Origin: Bin103 sp002238925
Lineage (GTDB): Bacteria; Spirochaetota; Spirochaetia; SZUA-6; Bin103
NCBI GenBank assembly: GCA_965208065.1
Contig: OZ242313.1
Coordinates: 3,534,001-3,598,000 of the forward strand
Reading direction: 5' to 3'
DNA: 64,000 nucleotides
Below, in pieces: positions 44,470 through 52,218 of the stretch (positions are counted from its first letter, which is position 1; each line of letters opens with the position of its first letter). The notes beneath the pieces were generated by a model. It made no database searches, was not told where the DNA came from, and worked only from the letters and a program-made list of their open reading frames with translations. The position numbers and the translations under genes were made by a program.

Positions 44470-44550
44470 ACCGCTACTTGTCGCGGGTTGGAAAGCTTGC
44501 CGCGCGTTGGAAGCGGACGCCGCGGTTTGCCGAACCGGTCATTCTCCACC

Positions 44551-45738
44551 ATGAACAGCACTCCGAGATCCACTTCGCCGGTTTCGCCGCAGCCGTGGCA
44601 GCGTCCGAATTCGGTCGGACTGGTGGAACCGCACGACTTCAGGTTCGCCGAACCACCCGACCAAATGGTGCTGGAGAGCGGCCGCACCCTCGGCCCGGTC
44701 GACCTGCGCTACGAGACCTACGGCGAGTTGAACGCCGCGCGCGACAACGCGGTGCTGGTGTTCCACGCCACGTCGGGCAGCCATCACGCGGCCGGTTACC
44801 ACACGCCCGGCGACCGCCGCCCCGGTTGGTGGGATGCCATGATCGGCCCCGGCAAGGCGTTCGACACCAACCGGTACCACGTCGTGTGCTCCAACTTCAT
44901 CGGCGGCTGTCACGGCAGCACCGGGCCGGCGTCGGTCGATCCCGCTACCGGCAAGCCGTACGGGGTGCACTTTCCGGTCATCACCATTGGCGACATGGTC
45001 ACGGCACAGCGCGAACTGGTGCGCCACCTCGGCCTGGACAAGATTTACTGCGTCGCCGGCGGCTCGATGGGCGGCATGCAGGCGCTGGAGTGGACGGTGC
45101 GCTTCCCGGAGATGGTACAGTCGGCGATCATCCTGGCTTCCACCGCCACCATCTCCGCCCAGGGCATTGCCTTTCACGCCATCGGACGCAACGCCATCAC
45201 CACCGACCCGGGTTGGCACGAGGGTAATTACTATGGGCGCGACCATCCGCGCCGCGGGCTGGCCACGGCACGCATGGTCGGCCACCTCACCTACCTCTCG
45301 GACGAGTCGCTCGGGCAACGCTTCGGCCGCAAACTGCAGGAACGGGACCGGTTCGAGTACGACTTCTCGCACGAATTCGAAGTGGAGAGCTATCTCGACT
45401 ACAAGGGGCGCCAGTTCGCGGAGCAATTCGACGCCAACTCCTACCTGTACATCACCAAGGCGATGGACTACTACGACCTGAACGGGCGCTCCGGCGGGCT
45501 GGCCGCCGCCTTTGGTCCGAGCCACGCGAAGTTTCTGCTGGCCTCGTTCACCTCCGACTGGCTGTACCCGTCGCGCCAGTCGAAAGCGATTGTCAGTGCC
45601 CTCATGCAGGCCGGCAACGATGTCTCCTACGTCGAGATCGACAGCCCGCACGGCCACGACTCGTTCCTGATCGAAACCGAACGCCAGACCCGCGTTATCA
45701 GCTCCTTCCTGGCCAGTGTGCGGCAGCGCCGGCAATGA
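44551..45738 (+). CDS. metX: Homoserine O-acetyltransferase (MetX family)
   Basis: It transfers an acetyl (or succinyl) group to homoserine for methionine synthesis. The 395-residue alpha/beta hydrolase has VFHATSGSHHAAG near 70, the NFIGGCHGSTGPAS loop near 115, the nucleophile in GGSMGGMQALEW near 170-181 (Ser about 172), the acid in SFTSDWLYPS near 330 and the His in SPHGHDSFL near 365. The residue pattern fits MetX, but acyl-donor specificity (acetyl versus succinyl) cannot be settled by eye. The start is ATG 44551; the N-terminal 20 residues are Ser/Pro-rich. It overlaps metW by 4 nt. Confidence 0.93.
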   Translation: MNSTPRSTSPVSPQPWQRPNSVGLVEPHDFRFAEPPDQMVLESGRTLGPVDLRYETYGELNAARDNAVLVFHATSGSHHAAGYHTPGDRRPGWWDAMIGPGKAFDTNRYHVVCSNFIGGCHGSTGPASVDPATGKPYGVHFPVITIGDMVTAQRELVRHLGLDKIYCVAGGSMGGMQALEWTVRFPEMVQSAIILASTATISAQGIAFHAIGRNAITTDPGWHEGNYYGRDHPRRGLATARMVGHLTYLSDESLGQRFGRKLQERDRFEYDFSHEFEVESYLDYKGRQFAEQFDANSYLYITKAMDYYDLNGRSGGLAAAFGPSHAKFLLASFTSDWLYPSRQSKAIVSALMQAGNDVSYVEIDSPHGHDSFLIETERQTRVISSFLASVRQRRQ

Positions 45739-46427
45739 GCGCCGACCAGTCCTCCCACCAGCAACAGTCCTCCCACCAGCACCAGTCCTCCCACCAGCAC
45801 CAGTCCTCACGCCCGCACATTGACTACGACGAGATCGTCAAGCTGGTGCCTCCCGGCAGCAGTGTCCTGGATCTGGGCTGTGGCGACGGCGAGCTGCTGC
45901 ACCGGCTGATCGCGGCCAAACAGGTGCGCGGGCGCGGCGTGGACATTGAAGAGTCGATGATCATCGAGAGCATCTCGCGGGGGATCTCCGTATTCCAGGG
46001 CGACCTGGACGAGGGGCTGCGCGACTACGCAACCGGCAGCTACGAATACGTAATACTGAACCAGACCCTGCAGGCCACGCACCGGCCGCTGCTGGTCCTG
46101 GAGGAGATGCTGCGCGTCGGCAAGCATGCCATCGTGTCGTTCCCGAACTTCGGGTACTTTCGCGTCCGCCTGCAGTTCCTGCTCAGCGGCCGGATGCCGG
46201 TCACGCGCGACCTGCCGTACATGTGGTACAATACTCCCAACATCCACCTGTGTACGCGCAAGGACTTCATCGACTACTGCACCGACAAGGGCGTAACCAT
46301 CCTCAACGAGATCGCCATCTCCAAGCGCGGCACCATCAGCCCGCTGTTTGCCAACTGGCGGGCCACCGAGATGCTGTTCGTGCTGTCCGGCAGCAGGGCA
46401 CGGAACCAGGCGCCGTACACACTTTGA
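45735..46427 (+). CDS. metW: MetW methyltransferase-like protein with repetitive N-terminus
   Basis: MetW is a SAM-methyltransferase-fold partner of MetX; in some bacteria it forms a complex needed for MetX activity. Residues about 28-230 match the family: DYDEIVKLVPPGSSVLDLGCGDGELL (motif I near 43-51), GVDIEES, VILNQTLQATHRPL and the YNTPNIHLCT segment, followed by a C-terminal helix-strand. The start (ATGA overlap with metX) adds a Ser-His-Gln repeat: SSHQQQ, SSHQHQ, SSHQHQ, then SSRPH. Normal MetW proteins begin directly at the DY..I segment. The repeat could bind metal or simply reflect slippage. Confidence 0.9.
   Translation: MSADQSSHQQQSSHQHQSSHQHQSSRPHIDYDEIVKLVPPGSSVLDLGCGDGELLHRLIAAKQVRGRGVDIEESMIIESISRGISVFQGDLDEGLRDYATGSYEYVILNQTLQATHRPLLVLEEMLRVGKHAIVSFPNFGYFRVRLQFLLSGRMPVTRDLPYMWYNTPNIHLCTRKDFIDYCTDKGVTILNEIAISKRGTISPLFANWRATEMLFVLSGSRARNQAPYTL
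45750..45808 (+). repeat. 18-nt in-frame tandem repeat (3.3 copies) in metW
   Basis: Units at 45750-45767, 45768-45785 and 45786-45803 (the second and third identical, the first differing at one base) plus TCCTC of a fourth. Each encodes SSHQxQ. The unit length keeps the frame if copies are gained or lost. Confidence 0.9.
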
Positions 46428-46453
46428 CCCCGTGGCTCGCATCTTGCTATACT
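46424..46453 (+). promoter_or_regulatory. Promoter of infC-rpmI-rplT
   Basis: TTGACC (46424-46429), 18-nt spacer ending in TTGC, TATACT (46448-46453). The -35 box overlaps the metW stop codon, so the ribosomal operon starts right at the end of metW. Confidence 0.7.
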
Positions 46454-46455
46454 GA

Positions 46456-46559
46456 GCCCGGGTCGGAACGCGGTACAGCCGGTGTCCGGCGACGATAAGA
46501 TGAACAATCCGGCGCGCACCAGCCCGGGCAGGGTAACCGGCGCGTCCTGAGGAGGTCGA
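46456..46559 (+). promoter_or_regulatory. 5' leader of infC with possible long-range stem and a 16-codon upstream frame
   Basis: A leader of about 100 nt separates the promoter from infC. GCCCGGG (46456-46462) can pair with CCCGGGC (46523-46529). An ATG at 46500 opens a 16-codon frame whose TGA (46548-46550) abuts the infC ribosome-binding site GGAGG (46551-46555). In other bacteria this operon's leader is the site of L20 repression; whether it is here is inference. Confidence 0.35.
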
Positions 46560-47162
46560 TTGGCCGAACGCAGACTGAGAATTAACGACATGATTCGCGT
46601 GCCGGAAGTGCGGCTCATCGGTGAGGATGGCAGCCAGGCGGGCGTGATCGCCACTGAGCAGGCCCTGGAACAGGCGCGTACCGCGGGCTTGGACCTGGTA
46701 GAGGTTTCTCCGATGGCGCGACCGCCGGTATGCAAGATTCTCGATTACGGCAAGTACAAGTTCGAGCAGGAGAAGCGGATCAAGGAGTCGAAGCGCAAGC
46801 AGAAGCTTGGCAAGCTCAAGGAGGTTCGCATGCAGCCCAAGATCGAGAGGCACGACCTGCAGTTCAAGGCGCGGCAGGTACGGCAGTTCCTTGAAGGCGG
46901 CAACAAGGTCAAGGTCACGATTCGTTTTCGCGGGCGCGAATTGGCGCATACCGAAATCGGGCGTGGCGTACTTGGCCGGATCCTGGAGATTCTTGACGAC
47001 TTCGCCACACTTGAGCGCCGGCCACAAATGGAAGGCCGGTTCATGTCGATGTTTCTCAGCCCCGGAGCAGCGGCCAAAGCCGTAGCCCGGGCAGCCGCTA
47101 ACGCGACTCCCGCGCCTCAGCCAACGAGAGAGACGAACCGTGCCAAAAATCAAAACACGTAA
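46560..47162 (+). CDS. infC: Translation initiation factor IF-3
   Basis: The 200-residue protein has the N-domain start RRLRINDMIRVPEVRLI, the linker ILDYGKYKFEQEKRIKESKRKQK near 60-82, and the C-domain IRFRGRELAHTEIG near 121-134. It prevents subunit joining and polices start-codon choice. The start is TTG at 46560, 4 nt after GGAGG; no ATG is available. Rare infC start codons are the basis of IF-3 autoregulation in E. coli (AUU), and a TTG could serve the same purpose. The C-terminus has an Ala/Pro-rich tail of about 25 residues. It overlaps rpmI by 23 nt. Confidence 0.97.
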   Translation: MAERRLRINDMIRVPEVRLIGEDGSQAGVIATEQALEQARTAGLDLVEVSPMARPPVCKILDYGKYKFEQEKRIKESKRKQKLGKLKEVRMQPKIERHDLQFKARQVRQFLEGGNKVKVTIRFRGRELAHTEIGRGVLGRILEILDDFATLERRPQMEGRFMSMFLSPGAAAKAVARAAANATPAPQPTRETNRAKNQNT

Positions 47163-47340
47163 GAGCGCCGCCAAACGGTATTCGATCACCGGCAGCGGCA
47201 AGGTCAAGTACAAGAAGCAGGGACTGCGGCATATCCTTACCAAGAAGAGCGCCAAGCGAAAGCGAAAGCTGCGCCAGGCCGCAACTCTCAGCCCCGCGGA
47301 AGCCAAGCGGGCGCGGCAACTGGTGCCGTACGGTAAATGA
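47140..47340 (+). CDS. rpmI: 50S ribosomal protein L35
   Basis: This 66-residue, very basic protein is standard L35: MPKIKTRKSAAKRYSITGSG at the start, HILTKKSAKRKRKLRQA in the middle, and VPYGK at the end. The GTG start lies inside the 3' end of infC, preceded by a purine-rich GAGAGAGACGA. The order infC-rpmI-rplT is the universal bacterial operon. Confidence 0.97.
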   Translation: MPKIKTRKSAAKRYSITGSGKVKYKKQGLRHILTKKSAKRKRKLRQAATLSPAEAKRARQLVPYGK

Positions 47341-47423
47341 CCGTACGGTTGGCGGCCGTCGTCGATCGCGGGTTGCGGCTTCACGCAGTCCCGAGCACAC
47401 CACACAAAAGAGAGAGGTAGTCC

Positions 47424-47804
47424 ATGCCGAGAGCCGGGAGCGGGCGTCGTCACGCCCGCCGGCGCAAGATCCTCAAGTCAGCCAAGGGCTACTGGGGGCG
47501 CCGAAGCAAATTGTTTCGCCCCGCCAAGGACGCGGTGGCGAAAGCGCTCACCTACTCGTACCGCGACCGCCGGCGGCGCAAACGGGAATTCCGTACCCTG
47601 TGGATCGCGCGCATCTCGGCCGCCTGCCGGGCCCAGGGCACGCGCTACTCCGAATTCATGCACGGCCTGACGCTGGCGCAGGTAAACCTGGACCGCAAGG
47701 CGCTGTCCAACCTGGCAATACAGGATCCGGACGCATTCGCGGAACTGGTGCGGGTAGCCCGCGAGGCGGTTCAGCAACGGACCGAGGCGGCGGGCGCGGC
47801 ATGA
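47424..47804 (+). CDS. rplT: 50S ribosomal protein L20
   Basis: The 126-residue basic protein matches L20: the long N-terminal helix region HARRRKILKSAKGYWGRRS near 10-28, FRPAKDAVAKALTYSYRDRR near 31-50 and the C-terminal LSNLAIQDPDAFAELV near 95-110. It binds 23S rRNA early in 50S assembly and often represses its own operon. AGAGAGAGGTAG is a good ribosome-binding site. The 83-nt gap after rpmI has no promoter that I can see. The stop overlaps the next gene by 4 nt (ATGA). Confidence 0.97.
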   Translation: MPRAGSGRRHARRRKILKSAKGYWGRRSKLFRPAKDAVAKALTYSYRDRRRRKREFRTLWIARISAACRAQGTRYSEFMHGLTLAQVNLDRKALSNLAIQDPDAFAELVRVAREAVQQRTEAAGAA

Positions 47805-48322
47805 GCACCGTCGAACAGATCCATCACCTGGTGACCCGGGTCGACCGGCTACTAACCACGCTCCGGGAGTTCCGCTCCGACAACGCGTCGCTGCGCGGCG
47901 AGTTGGCCTCCACGGAGGAGCGCGCAAGCGAACTGGAACGCCAGTTGGCCACCTCGGAGAGCGCCCGGCAGGAGGCTGAACAGAGGGGCGCCGATCTGCA
48001 GCAGCGGCTGACCAACCTGCACGCCGAACAGGAAGAGATCGAGGCGACCATCACCCGTACCCTCGATCAGCTCGGCAAGCTGGAAATCGGCGCACCGGGC
48101 GACACGGATGGCGATAGCGTGGCCGACGCGGCGCCGGTCGACCCCGAACCGGCGCCCGCCGAGGACCCGGACGAGGACGGCGACGCTAGTGACGACGCTC
48201 CGGCGGACAAATCGGCTGTGCTGCTCGACGAACAGCCGCCGGCTGACGATGAGCCGGAGTCTGACGCCGATACCGCGGCTGACACCGACCACAGAGAGGG
48301 CGACGATCTCGACATCTTCTGA
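47801..48322 (+). CDS. Coiled-coil protein with acidic tail (ZapB-like architecture)
   Basis: This 173-residue protein has an uninterrupted heptad-rich coiled coil over about residues 5-100 (VTRVDRLLTTLREFRSDNASL, SELERQLATSESARQEAEQR), then a disordered tail (about 105-173) dominated by Asp, Glu, Ala and Pro and ending DDLDIF. It overlaps rplT by 4 nt and is 19 nt upstream of zapA, so a role at the division ring (ZapB-like bridging) is plausible, but no ZapB signature is visible. The short acidic-hydrophobic C-terminus could be a docking peptide. Confidence 0.82.
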   Translation: MSTVEQIHHLVTRVDRLLTTLREFRSDNASLRGELASTEERASELERQLATSESARQEAEQRGADLQQRLTNLHAEQEEIEATITRTLDQLGKLEIGAPGDTDGDSVADAAPVDPEPAPAEDPDEDGDASDDAPADKSAVLLDEQPPADDEPESDADTAADTDHREGDDLDIF

Positions 48323-48341
48323 ATAGCCGGGAGCTTAGGCG

Positions 48342-48731
48342 ATGGAGGAGCATCTGACCCACGTGGAGTTGTTAGGAACCTCGTTCACGATCCGGAGCGA
48401 GGAGGATCCTGCCTATCTCAACGAAGTAATGACCTACTATCGCGAGCGGCTTGAGGCCACCGCGGCCCTGGTTTCCTGGAGCGATCCGCTCAAGGTGTCG
48501 ATCGTTGCCGCACTCAACGTGGTCGACGAACTGTTCAAGGAGCGCATGATCAACGGGTCGGCGACCGAAGACGCGCGCAAGACCGGAGAAATAGCCTCAC
48601 GTCTCATCGGGCAGATCGACCGGGCGCTCACCCTGCCGAAGGACGCAGCGCCGGGCATTTCCCCGCCCGGCGCCACGGACGCCGGTCCGGCGCCCGATTC
48701 CCCGCCTCCCTCCGACACCCGCAACGTATAG
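48342..48731 (+). CDS. zapA: Cell division protein ZapA
   Basis: The 129-residue protein begins VELLGTSFTIRSEEDPAYLNEVMTYYRERL (the ZapA beta-hairpin and first helix; residues about 8-37), followed by VSIVAALNVVDELFKER near 51-67 and a coiled-coil helix to about 97. ZapA stabilises FtsZ filaments at midcell. The C-terminal 30 residues are a Pro/Ser-rich tail absent from E. coli ZapA. Its partner candidate is the coiled-coil gene just upstream. No 6S RNA-like sequence fits in the 43-nt gap downstream. Confidence 0.9.
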   Translation: MEEHLTHVELLGTSFTIRSEEDPAYLNEVMTYYRERLEATAALVSWSDPLKVSIVAALNVVDELFKERMINGSATEDARKTGEIASRLIGQIDRALTLPKDAAPGISPPGATDAGPAPDSPPPSDTRNV

Positions 48732-48774
48732 GCGACGGTGGCGAACACGGCCGACGAGTAGTATCTTTGCTTTC

Positions 48775-49923
48775 ATGGCGGGGAATGACGCGTCGAATCC
48801 GCTCGCGCACATCGCATACATCTCGCTCCCGGAGGACTTCGAATACGAGTTCGCGGATTTCAAGGTAGACCCGTCGATTGCGCTGCCGGTCGAGCTGGAG
48901 CCCGACGTTACGGGGGTGAGCCCGGAGGAGCTCACCTGGGATGCTACCATTGCGGCCATGCTCAAGGTCCTTGCCTATCATCCGCACCATGGTGACGCCG
49001 CGTACTTCCGCCGCTTCATCCGGGCCGCCAAGCCGACCGTCGCCGCGGAGCTCACCGAGGCCGGCATCATCAAGGCGCACAACGGCGACTTCGCCCTTTC
49101 CGAGGAACTGTTCCTGGCGCTGACCGGGCTGAATCCCGACGACACCAGCGCCGGGCTCAATCTCGCGTTCGCATACGAGCAGCACGCGGATGCCGCCGAG
49201 CGAACCAACACCGAGGAGGCGGCAGAGACAGCAGGGACGGCAGACGAACTGCGCAAGAACGCGGAGCGCGCCTACTTCCGGGTGCTGGATCTGGATCCGC
49301 TGCACGCCGAGACCCACATCAACCTGGCCCACTTCTATCTCGGCCAGCGCCGCTATGCCGACGCCCGCCCGCACCTCGAAGTGTATGTCCGGCACGGCGA
49401 AGACGCCGAGCGGCGCGCCGACGCGCAACGAATCCTGCGCCAGATGGCCAGCGACGGACTGGCGGAACAGAGCTTTCGAGCGGCGTACGACCTCATACGC
49501 GGCGGTTCCGAGGCCGAGGGCCTGCGCAAGATCGAACATTTCCTCGACCTGCACCCGAATGTCTGGCAGGCTCACTTCCTGCGCGGCTGGGGATTGCGGC
49601 GCAGCGGCGCCTTCGCCGAAGCCAAGCTGGCGTTCGAGTCGGTCCTGACACACGGCCGGGAGGCGGATGCCGCGGGGCTGGCGGACACCCACAATGAGCT
49701 GGCAATCTGCAACCTCGAGTTGCGCTGCTACGACGATGCGGAACGCAACCTGCGCGCCGCATTGCAACTTGACCCCGAGAACACCAAAATCATCTCCAAC
49801 ATGGGGATCCTGGCAATGAAACAGGGCCGCCTGGACGACGCGCGCCGTTACTTCACCACCATCCGCGAGTTGGACCCCAACGACCCGCTGGCGCCCAGGT
49901 ATCTGCACCAGCTCGAAGCGTAG
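48775..49923 (+). CDS. Tetratricopeptide-repeat protein
   Basis: The 382-residue cytoplasmic protein has repeated TPR-like helix pairs: AIIKAHNGDFALSEELFLALTGLNPDDTSAGLNLAFAY-type units near 98-140, RVLDLDPLHAETHINLAHFYLGQRRY near 169, HPNVWQAHFLRGWGLRRSG near 259, and NLRAALQLDPENTKIISNMGILAMKQG-type near 325-352 (each only partly quoted). The first 70 residues are non-TPR. It is probably a scaffold for protein assembly; the partner is unknown. A TATCTT hexamer 7 nt before the ATG suggests its own promoter within the zapA-tsaB run. Confidence 0.87.
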   Translation: MAGNDASNPLAHIAYISLPEDFEYEFADFKVDPSIALPVELEPDVTGVSPEELTWDATIAAMLKVLAYHPHHGDAAYFRRFIRAAKPTVAAELTEAGIIKAHNGDFALSEELFLALTGLNPDDTSAGLNLAFAYEQHADAAERTNTEEAAETAGTADELRKNAERAYFRVLDLDPLHAETHINLAHFYLGQRRYADARPHLEVYVRHGEDAERRADAQRILRQMASDGLAEQSFRAAYDLIRGGSEAEGLRKIEHFLDLHPNVWQAHFLRGWGLRRSGAFAEAKLAFESVLTHGREADAAGLADTHNELAICNLELRCYDDAERNLRAALQLDPENTKIISNMGILAMKQGRLDDARRYFTTIRELDPNDPLAPRYLHQLEA

Positions 49924-49935
49924 GAGGCGGTCGGC

Positions 49936-50991
49936 GTGCTGGACATGGGCCGACAGATTCTGGACGCCGCCCTCGCGGCCGGCCACTTCGAGGTGATGTG
50001 GGGCGGCGGCGCGGCACTCGTCTGCGGCATCGTGGTTCTGGTGGCCGGCGGCACCAAGGTCAGCGGCGACCGCCACCGCCGGGCGCGGCGGGTGGGCCGC
50101 AGGGCCGGCCTGACCCGGCGGGAAGCGCGGGTGTTGGATCACCTCGCACGCGCCGGCCACCTCCGCCAGGAGGCCGAGCTGTTCCGCAACCGAGCGCTGC
50201 TCGAAGGCGTCCTGCGGCGCGGCAGCGCCGCCCTGCGCGGCGGCGCTGCCCAGGATCGCGCCCGCTACCGCCACCGGCTGGCGGTACTCCTGTCGATCAA
50301 GGCACGCGTGGCTGCCGGCGGCCCGGCCTCGGTCGGCTCGCTGTCCCCGTTCCGGGAGGGCGAGCCGATCACCCTTGCGCGCGCCACCATGCCCGCCATC
50401 GAGACCAGCCTGCTCGCCGGTGTCGGCGATGAACTGGCCTGTGCCCTGCCGGAGGACCAGGCGGCGCCGCCGCCGCTGCGTGCCGGCATGCAGGTCACGG
50501 TCCGGCCGGCTGCGGCCGCCCAAGGCGAAGGCGGCATCGTCGCCACCGTGCTCGGCCGCGCCTGGGTTGCCGGCCAGCCCGCCCTGCTGCTGACCCGCCG
50601 CGCCACGCTGTCCGGGACCGTTCGCCCGCGCGGCCGGCGACGGCGCTGCGAAATCACGCCCCTGGCGGTCGCCCCCCCGGCGCCGCCGGCCGCGCCGCGT
50701 GCCGGACAGGGCGAGGCACCGGTCGCCGGTACCCTGGTGTCGCTCGACGCGCAGTGGGCCGGCGTGCGCTCGGTGGCGCCGGTTGCCGCCGGCCGCCTGG
50801 TGAGGCTGGTGCTCGAGATTGGCCGTGCGGTACGGCTGCCGCTGTACGGCAAGGTGGTGCAGTCGCCGCACCGCGGTGCCGCGGGCGTGATGCTGGTCCA
50901 CCTTACCGGCCTGTCGTGCAGCCGCATCAGCGACCTGTACCGGTTTGTCGACGATTGCTGGTCCAGCGCGGGCACCGGACCGCGCCGCTGA
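49936..50991 (+). CDS. Membrane-anchored protein with a degenerate PilZ-like domain
   Basis: The 351-residue protein has an N-terminal transmembrane helix (about 20-42), a basic helical segment (50-125, rich in Arg/Ala), and a C-terminal beta-rich part (about 165-335). An RGRRRRCEI stretch near 234-242 and a later SLDAQWAGVRSV near 272 sit where PilZ proteins have RxxxR and D/NxSxxG; the second motif is degraded, so c-di-GMP binding is doubtful. A PilZ-type gene beside tsaE would fit spirochaetal neighbourhoods as I recall them. The start is GTG 49936, with GGAGG 9 nt upstream; ATG 49945 is an alternative. Confidence 0.65.
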   Translation: MLDMGRQILDAALAAGHFEVMWGGGAALVCGIVVLVAGGTKVSGDRHRRARRVGRRAGLTRREARVLDHLARAGHLRQEAELFRNRALLEGVLRRGSAALRGGAAQDRARYRHRLAVLLSIKARVAAGGPASVGSLSPFREGEPITLARATMPAIETSLLAGVGDELACALPEDQAAPPPLRAGMQVTVRPAAAAQGEGGIVATVLGRAWVAGQPALLLTRRATLSGTVRPRGRRRRCEITPLAVAPPAPPAAPRAGQGEAPVAGTLVSLDAQWAGVRSVAPVAAGRLVRLVLEIGRAVRLPLYGKVVQSPHRGAAGVMLVHLTGLSCSRISDLYRFVDDCWSSAGTGPRR

Positions 50992-50994
50992 AGC

Positions 50995-51483
50995 ATGGAT
51001 CGCACCACCAGCGTGGTGTGCGCCACCGAGCAGCACACCATGGCGGCCGGCGAAGCGCTCGCCGCACACATTCGCGACCGGCTCGCCGCCCGGCGCGGCG
51101 CCGTGATCGCCCTGCGCGGTGACCTCGGCGCCGGCAAGACCACCTTCGCCAAGGGCGTCGCACGCGGGCTGGGAATCCAGGAAGCGGTGACCAGCCCCAC
51201 CTACCAACTGGTGCTGGAATACGACGCCCCGGCCGGCGCCGGCGAGGGCGGCTCGCGGCCGCTCACCATGTACCACATCGACCTGTACCGCATCGACTCG
51301 GCGGAGCAACTCGCCTCGCTCGCGCTCGACGACTTCATCCATGGCCAGGGGGTGGCGCTGGTGGAGTGGCCGGAGCGAGCCGGCGACACCCTTCCGCACG
51401 ACACCATCCAGGTGCGCATCGCCATCGCGGACGACATGCGCCGGCACGTCGAGATAACCGAGCCCGGGAAGCCGGCGTCATGA
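50995..51483 (+). CDS. tsaE: tRNA threonylcarbamoyladenosine biosynthesis ATPase TsaE
   Basis: The 162-residue P-loop ATPase assists TsaB/TsaD in making t6A37 in ANN-decoding tRNAs. Walker A GDLGAGKTTFAKG is at about 42-54, followed by VTSPTYQLVLEY near 66-77, the YHIDLYRID motif near 93-101, and VEWPERAGDTLP near 122-133. The family is usually about 150 residues. The stop overlaps the tsaB start (ATGA). It directly follows the PilZ-like gene with a 3-nt gap. Confidence 0.95.
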   Translation: MDRTTSVVCATEQHTMAAGEALAAHIRDRLAARRGAVIALRGDLGAGKTTFAKGVARGLGIQEAVTSPTYQLVLEYDAPAGAGEGGSRPLTMYHIDLYRIDSAEQLASLALDDFIHGQGVALVEWPERAGDTLPHDTIQVRIAIADDMRRHVEITEPGKPAS

Positions 51484-52157
51484 CCATACTCGCCTTCGAC
51501 ACCGCAACCGAAACGCTCGCCGTCGCGGCCGCGCGCGGCGACGACTGGGTTGCTCACTCCTGCAACGGTGGACTGAAGCATGCGGCCCTGCTCGCACCGC
51601 TCATCGAACGGGTCACCGCCGAGCTGGGTATGCGCGTGGCCGACGTCGACCTGGTGGCCACCGGCATCGGCCCGGGAAGTTTCACCGGCGTCCGTATCGG
51701 CGTGGCTACCGCCAAGGGCATCGCCGCCGCCGGACGTGCGCGCCTGGCCGGCGTGTGCGGCCTGGACACCATGGCCTGGGAACAGCGTCACGCCGGTGGC
51801 TTGGTGGTGCCGCTCATCGATGCCCGCAAGCGGCGCTTCTACGCCGCCTGCTACCGTGCCGGGCGCCGCGTCGGCCCCTACCTGGACCAGGCGCCGGCAG
51901 AGTTGGCGGACACGGTACGCGCCACCGCGGCGGCCGATGAACCGGTGCTGCTCACCGGCCCGGCGGCCGCGCCGTTCGAGGCGGCCGCGGCGGTGGTCCC
52001 CGCCGGCTGGCAGGTGGACCGCCGCCGCGCGCAGATCCCGGTGCTGGCCATGCTGGAATTGGCGGCCGCCAACACGGTGGCCGCGGTGGCCGATCTGAAG
52101 CCGCTCTACCTGCGCCGCAGCGAAGCGGAACTGGGCATCGCCGCCCCGAAACGATAG
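51480..52157 (+). CDS. tsaB: tRNA threonylcarbamoyladenosine biosynthesis protein TsaB
   Basis: This 225-residue actin-fold protein scaffolds TsaD and TsaE in t6A synthesis. The N-terminus ILAFDTATETLAVAAA, HAALLAPLIERV near 35-46 and the GIGPGSFTGVRIGVATAKG motif near 62-80 are diagnostic. VVPLIDARKRRFYAACY near 107-123 is also conserved. tsaD is not in the window. Translation is coupled to tsaE by the ATGA overlap. Confidence 0.95.
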   Translation: MTILAFDTATETLAVAAARGDDWVAHSCNGGLKHAALLAPLIERVTAELGMRVADVDLVATGIGPGSFTGVRIGVATAKGIAAAGRARLAGVCGLDTMAWEQRHAGGLVVPLIDARKRRFYAACYRAGRRVGPYLDQAPAELADTVRATAAADEPVLLTGPAAAPFEAAAAVVPAGWQVDRRRAQIPVLAMLELAAANTVAAVADLKPLYLRRSEAELGIAAPKR

Positions 52158-52164
52158 CGGCAGC

Positions 52165-52215
52165 GGTCCGGACGCCCCGGTGGGTCGGACGTCCCGGTGG
52201 GGTCGGACGCCGAGC
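52165..52215. repeat. 17-18 nt imperfect tandem repeat between convergent genes
   Basis: Units starting GGTC(C)GGACG(C/T)CCCGGTG at 52165, 52183 and 52201 (the last diverging after GGTCGGACGCC). They fill the 61-nt space between the convergent tsaB and DUF4340 genes and run into the DUF4340 gene end. They might act as a terminator region, but no U-tract is present. Confidence 0.6.
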
Positions 52216-52218
52216 CGG

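Noticed and set aside
44470..44550. Possible SAM riboswitch in the metX leader
   Set aside because: I looked for SAM-I and SAM-II-type conserved cores and saw none; the 75-nt leader is also short for SAM-I. A covariance-model scan would settle it.
48732..48774. 6S RNA (ssrS) downstream of zapA, as in many proteobacteria
   Set aside because: The gap is only 43 nt and contains a promoter-like TATCTT for the next gene.
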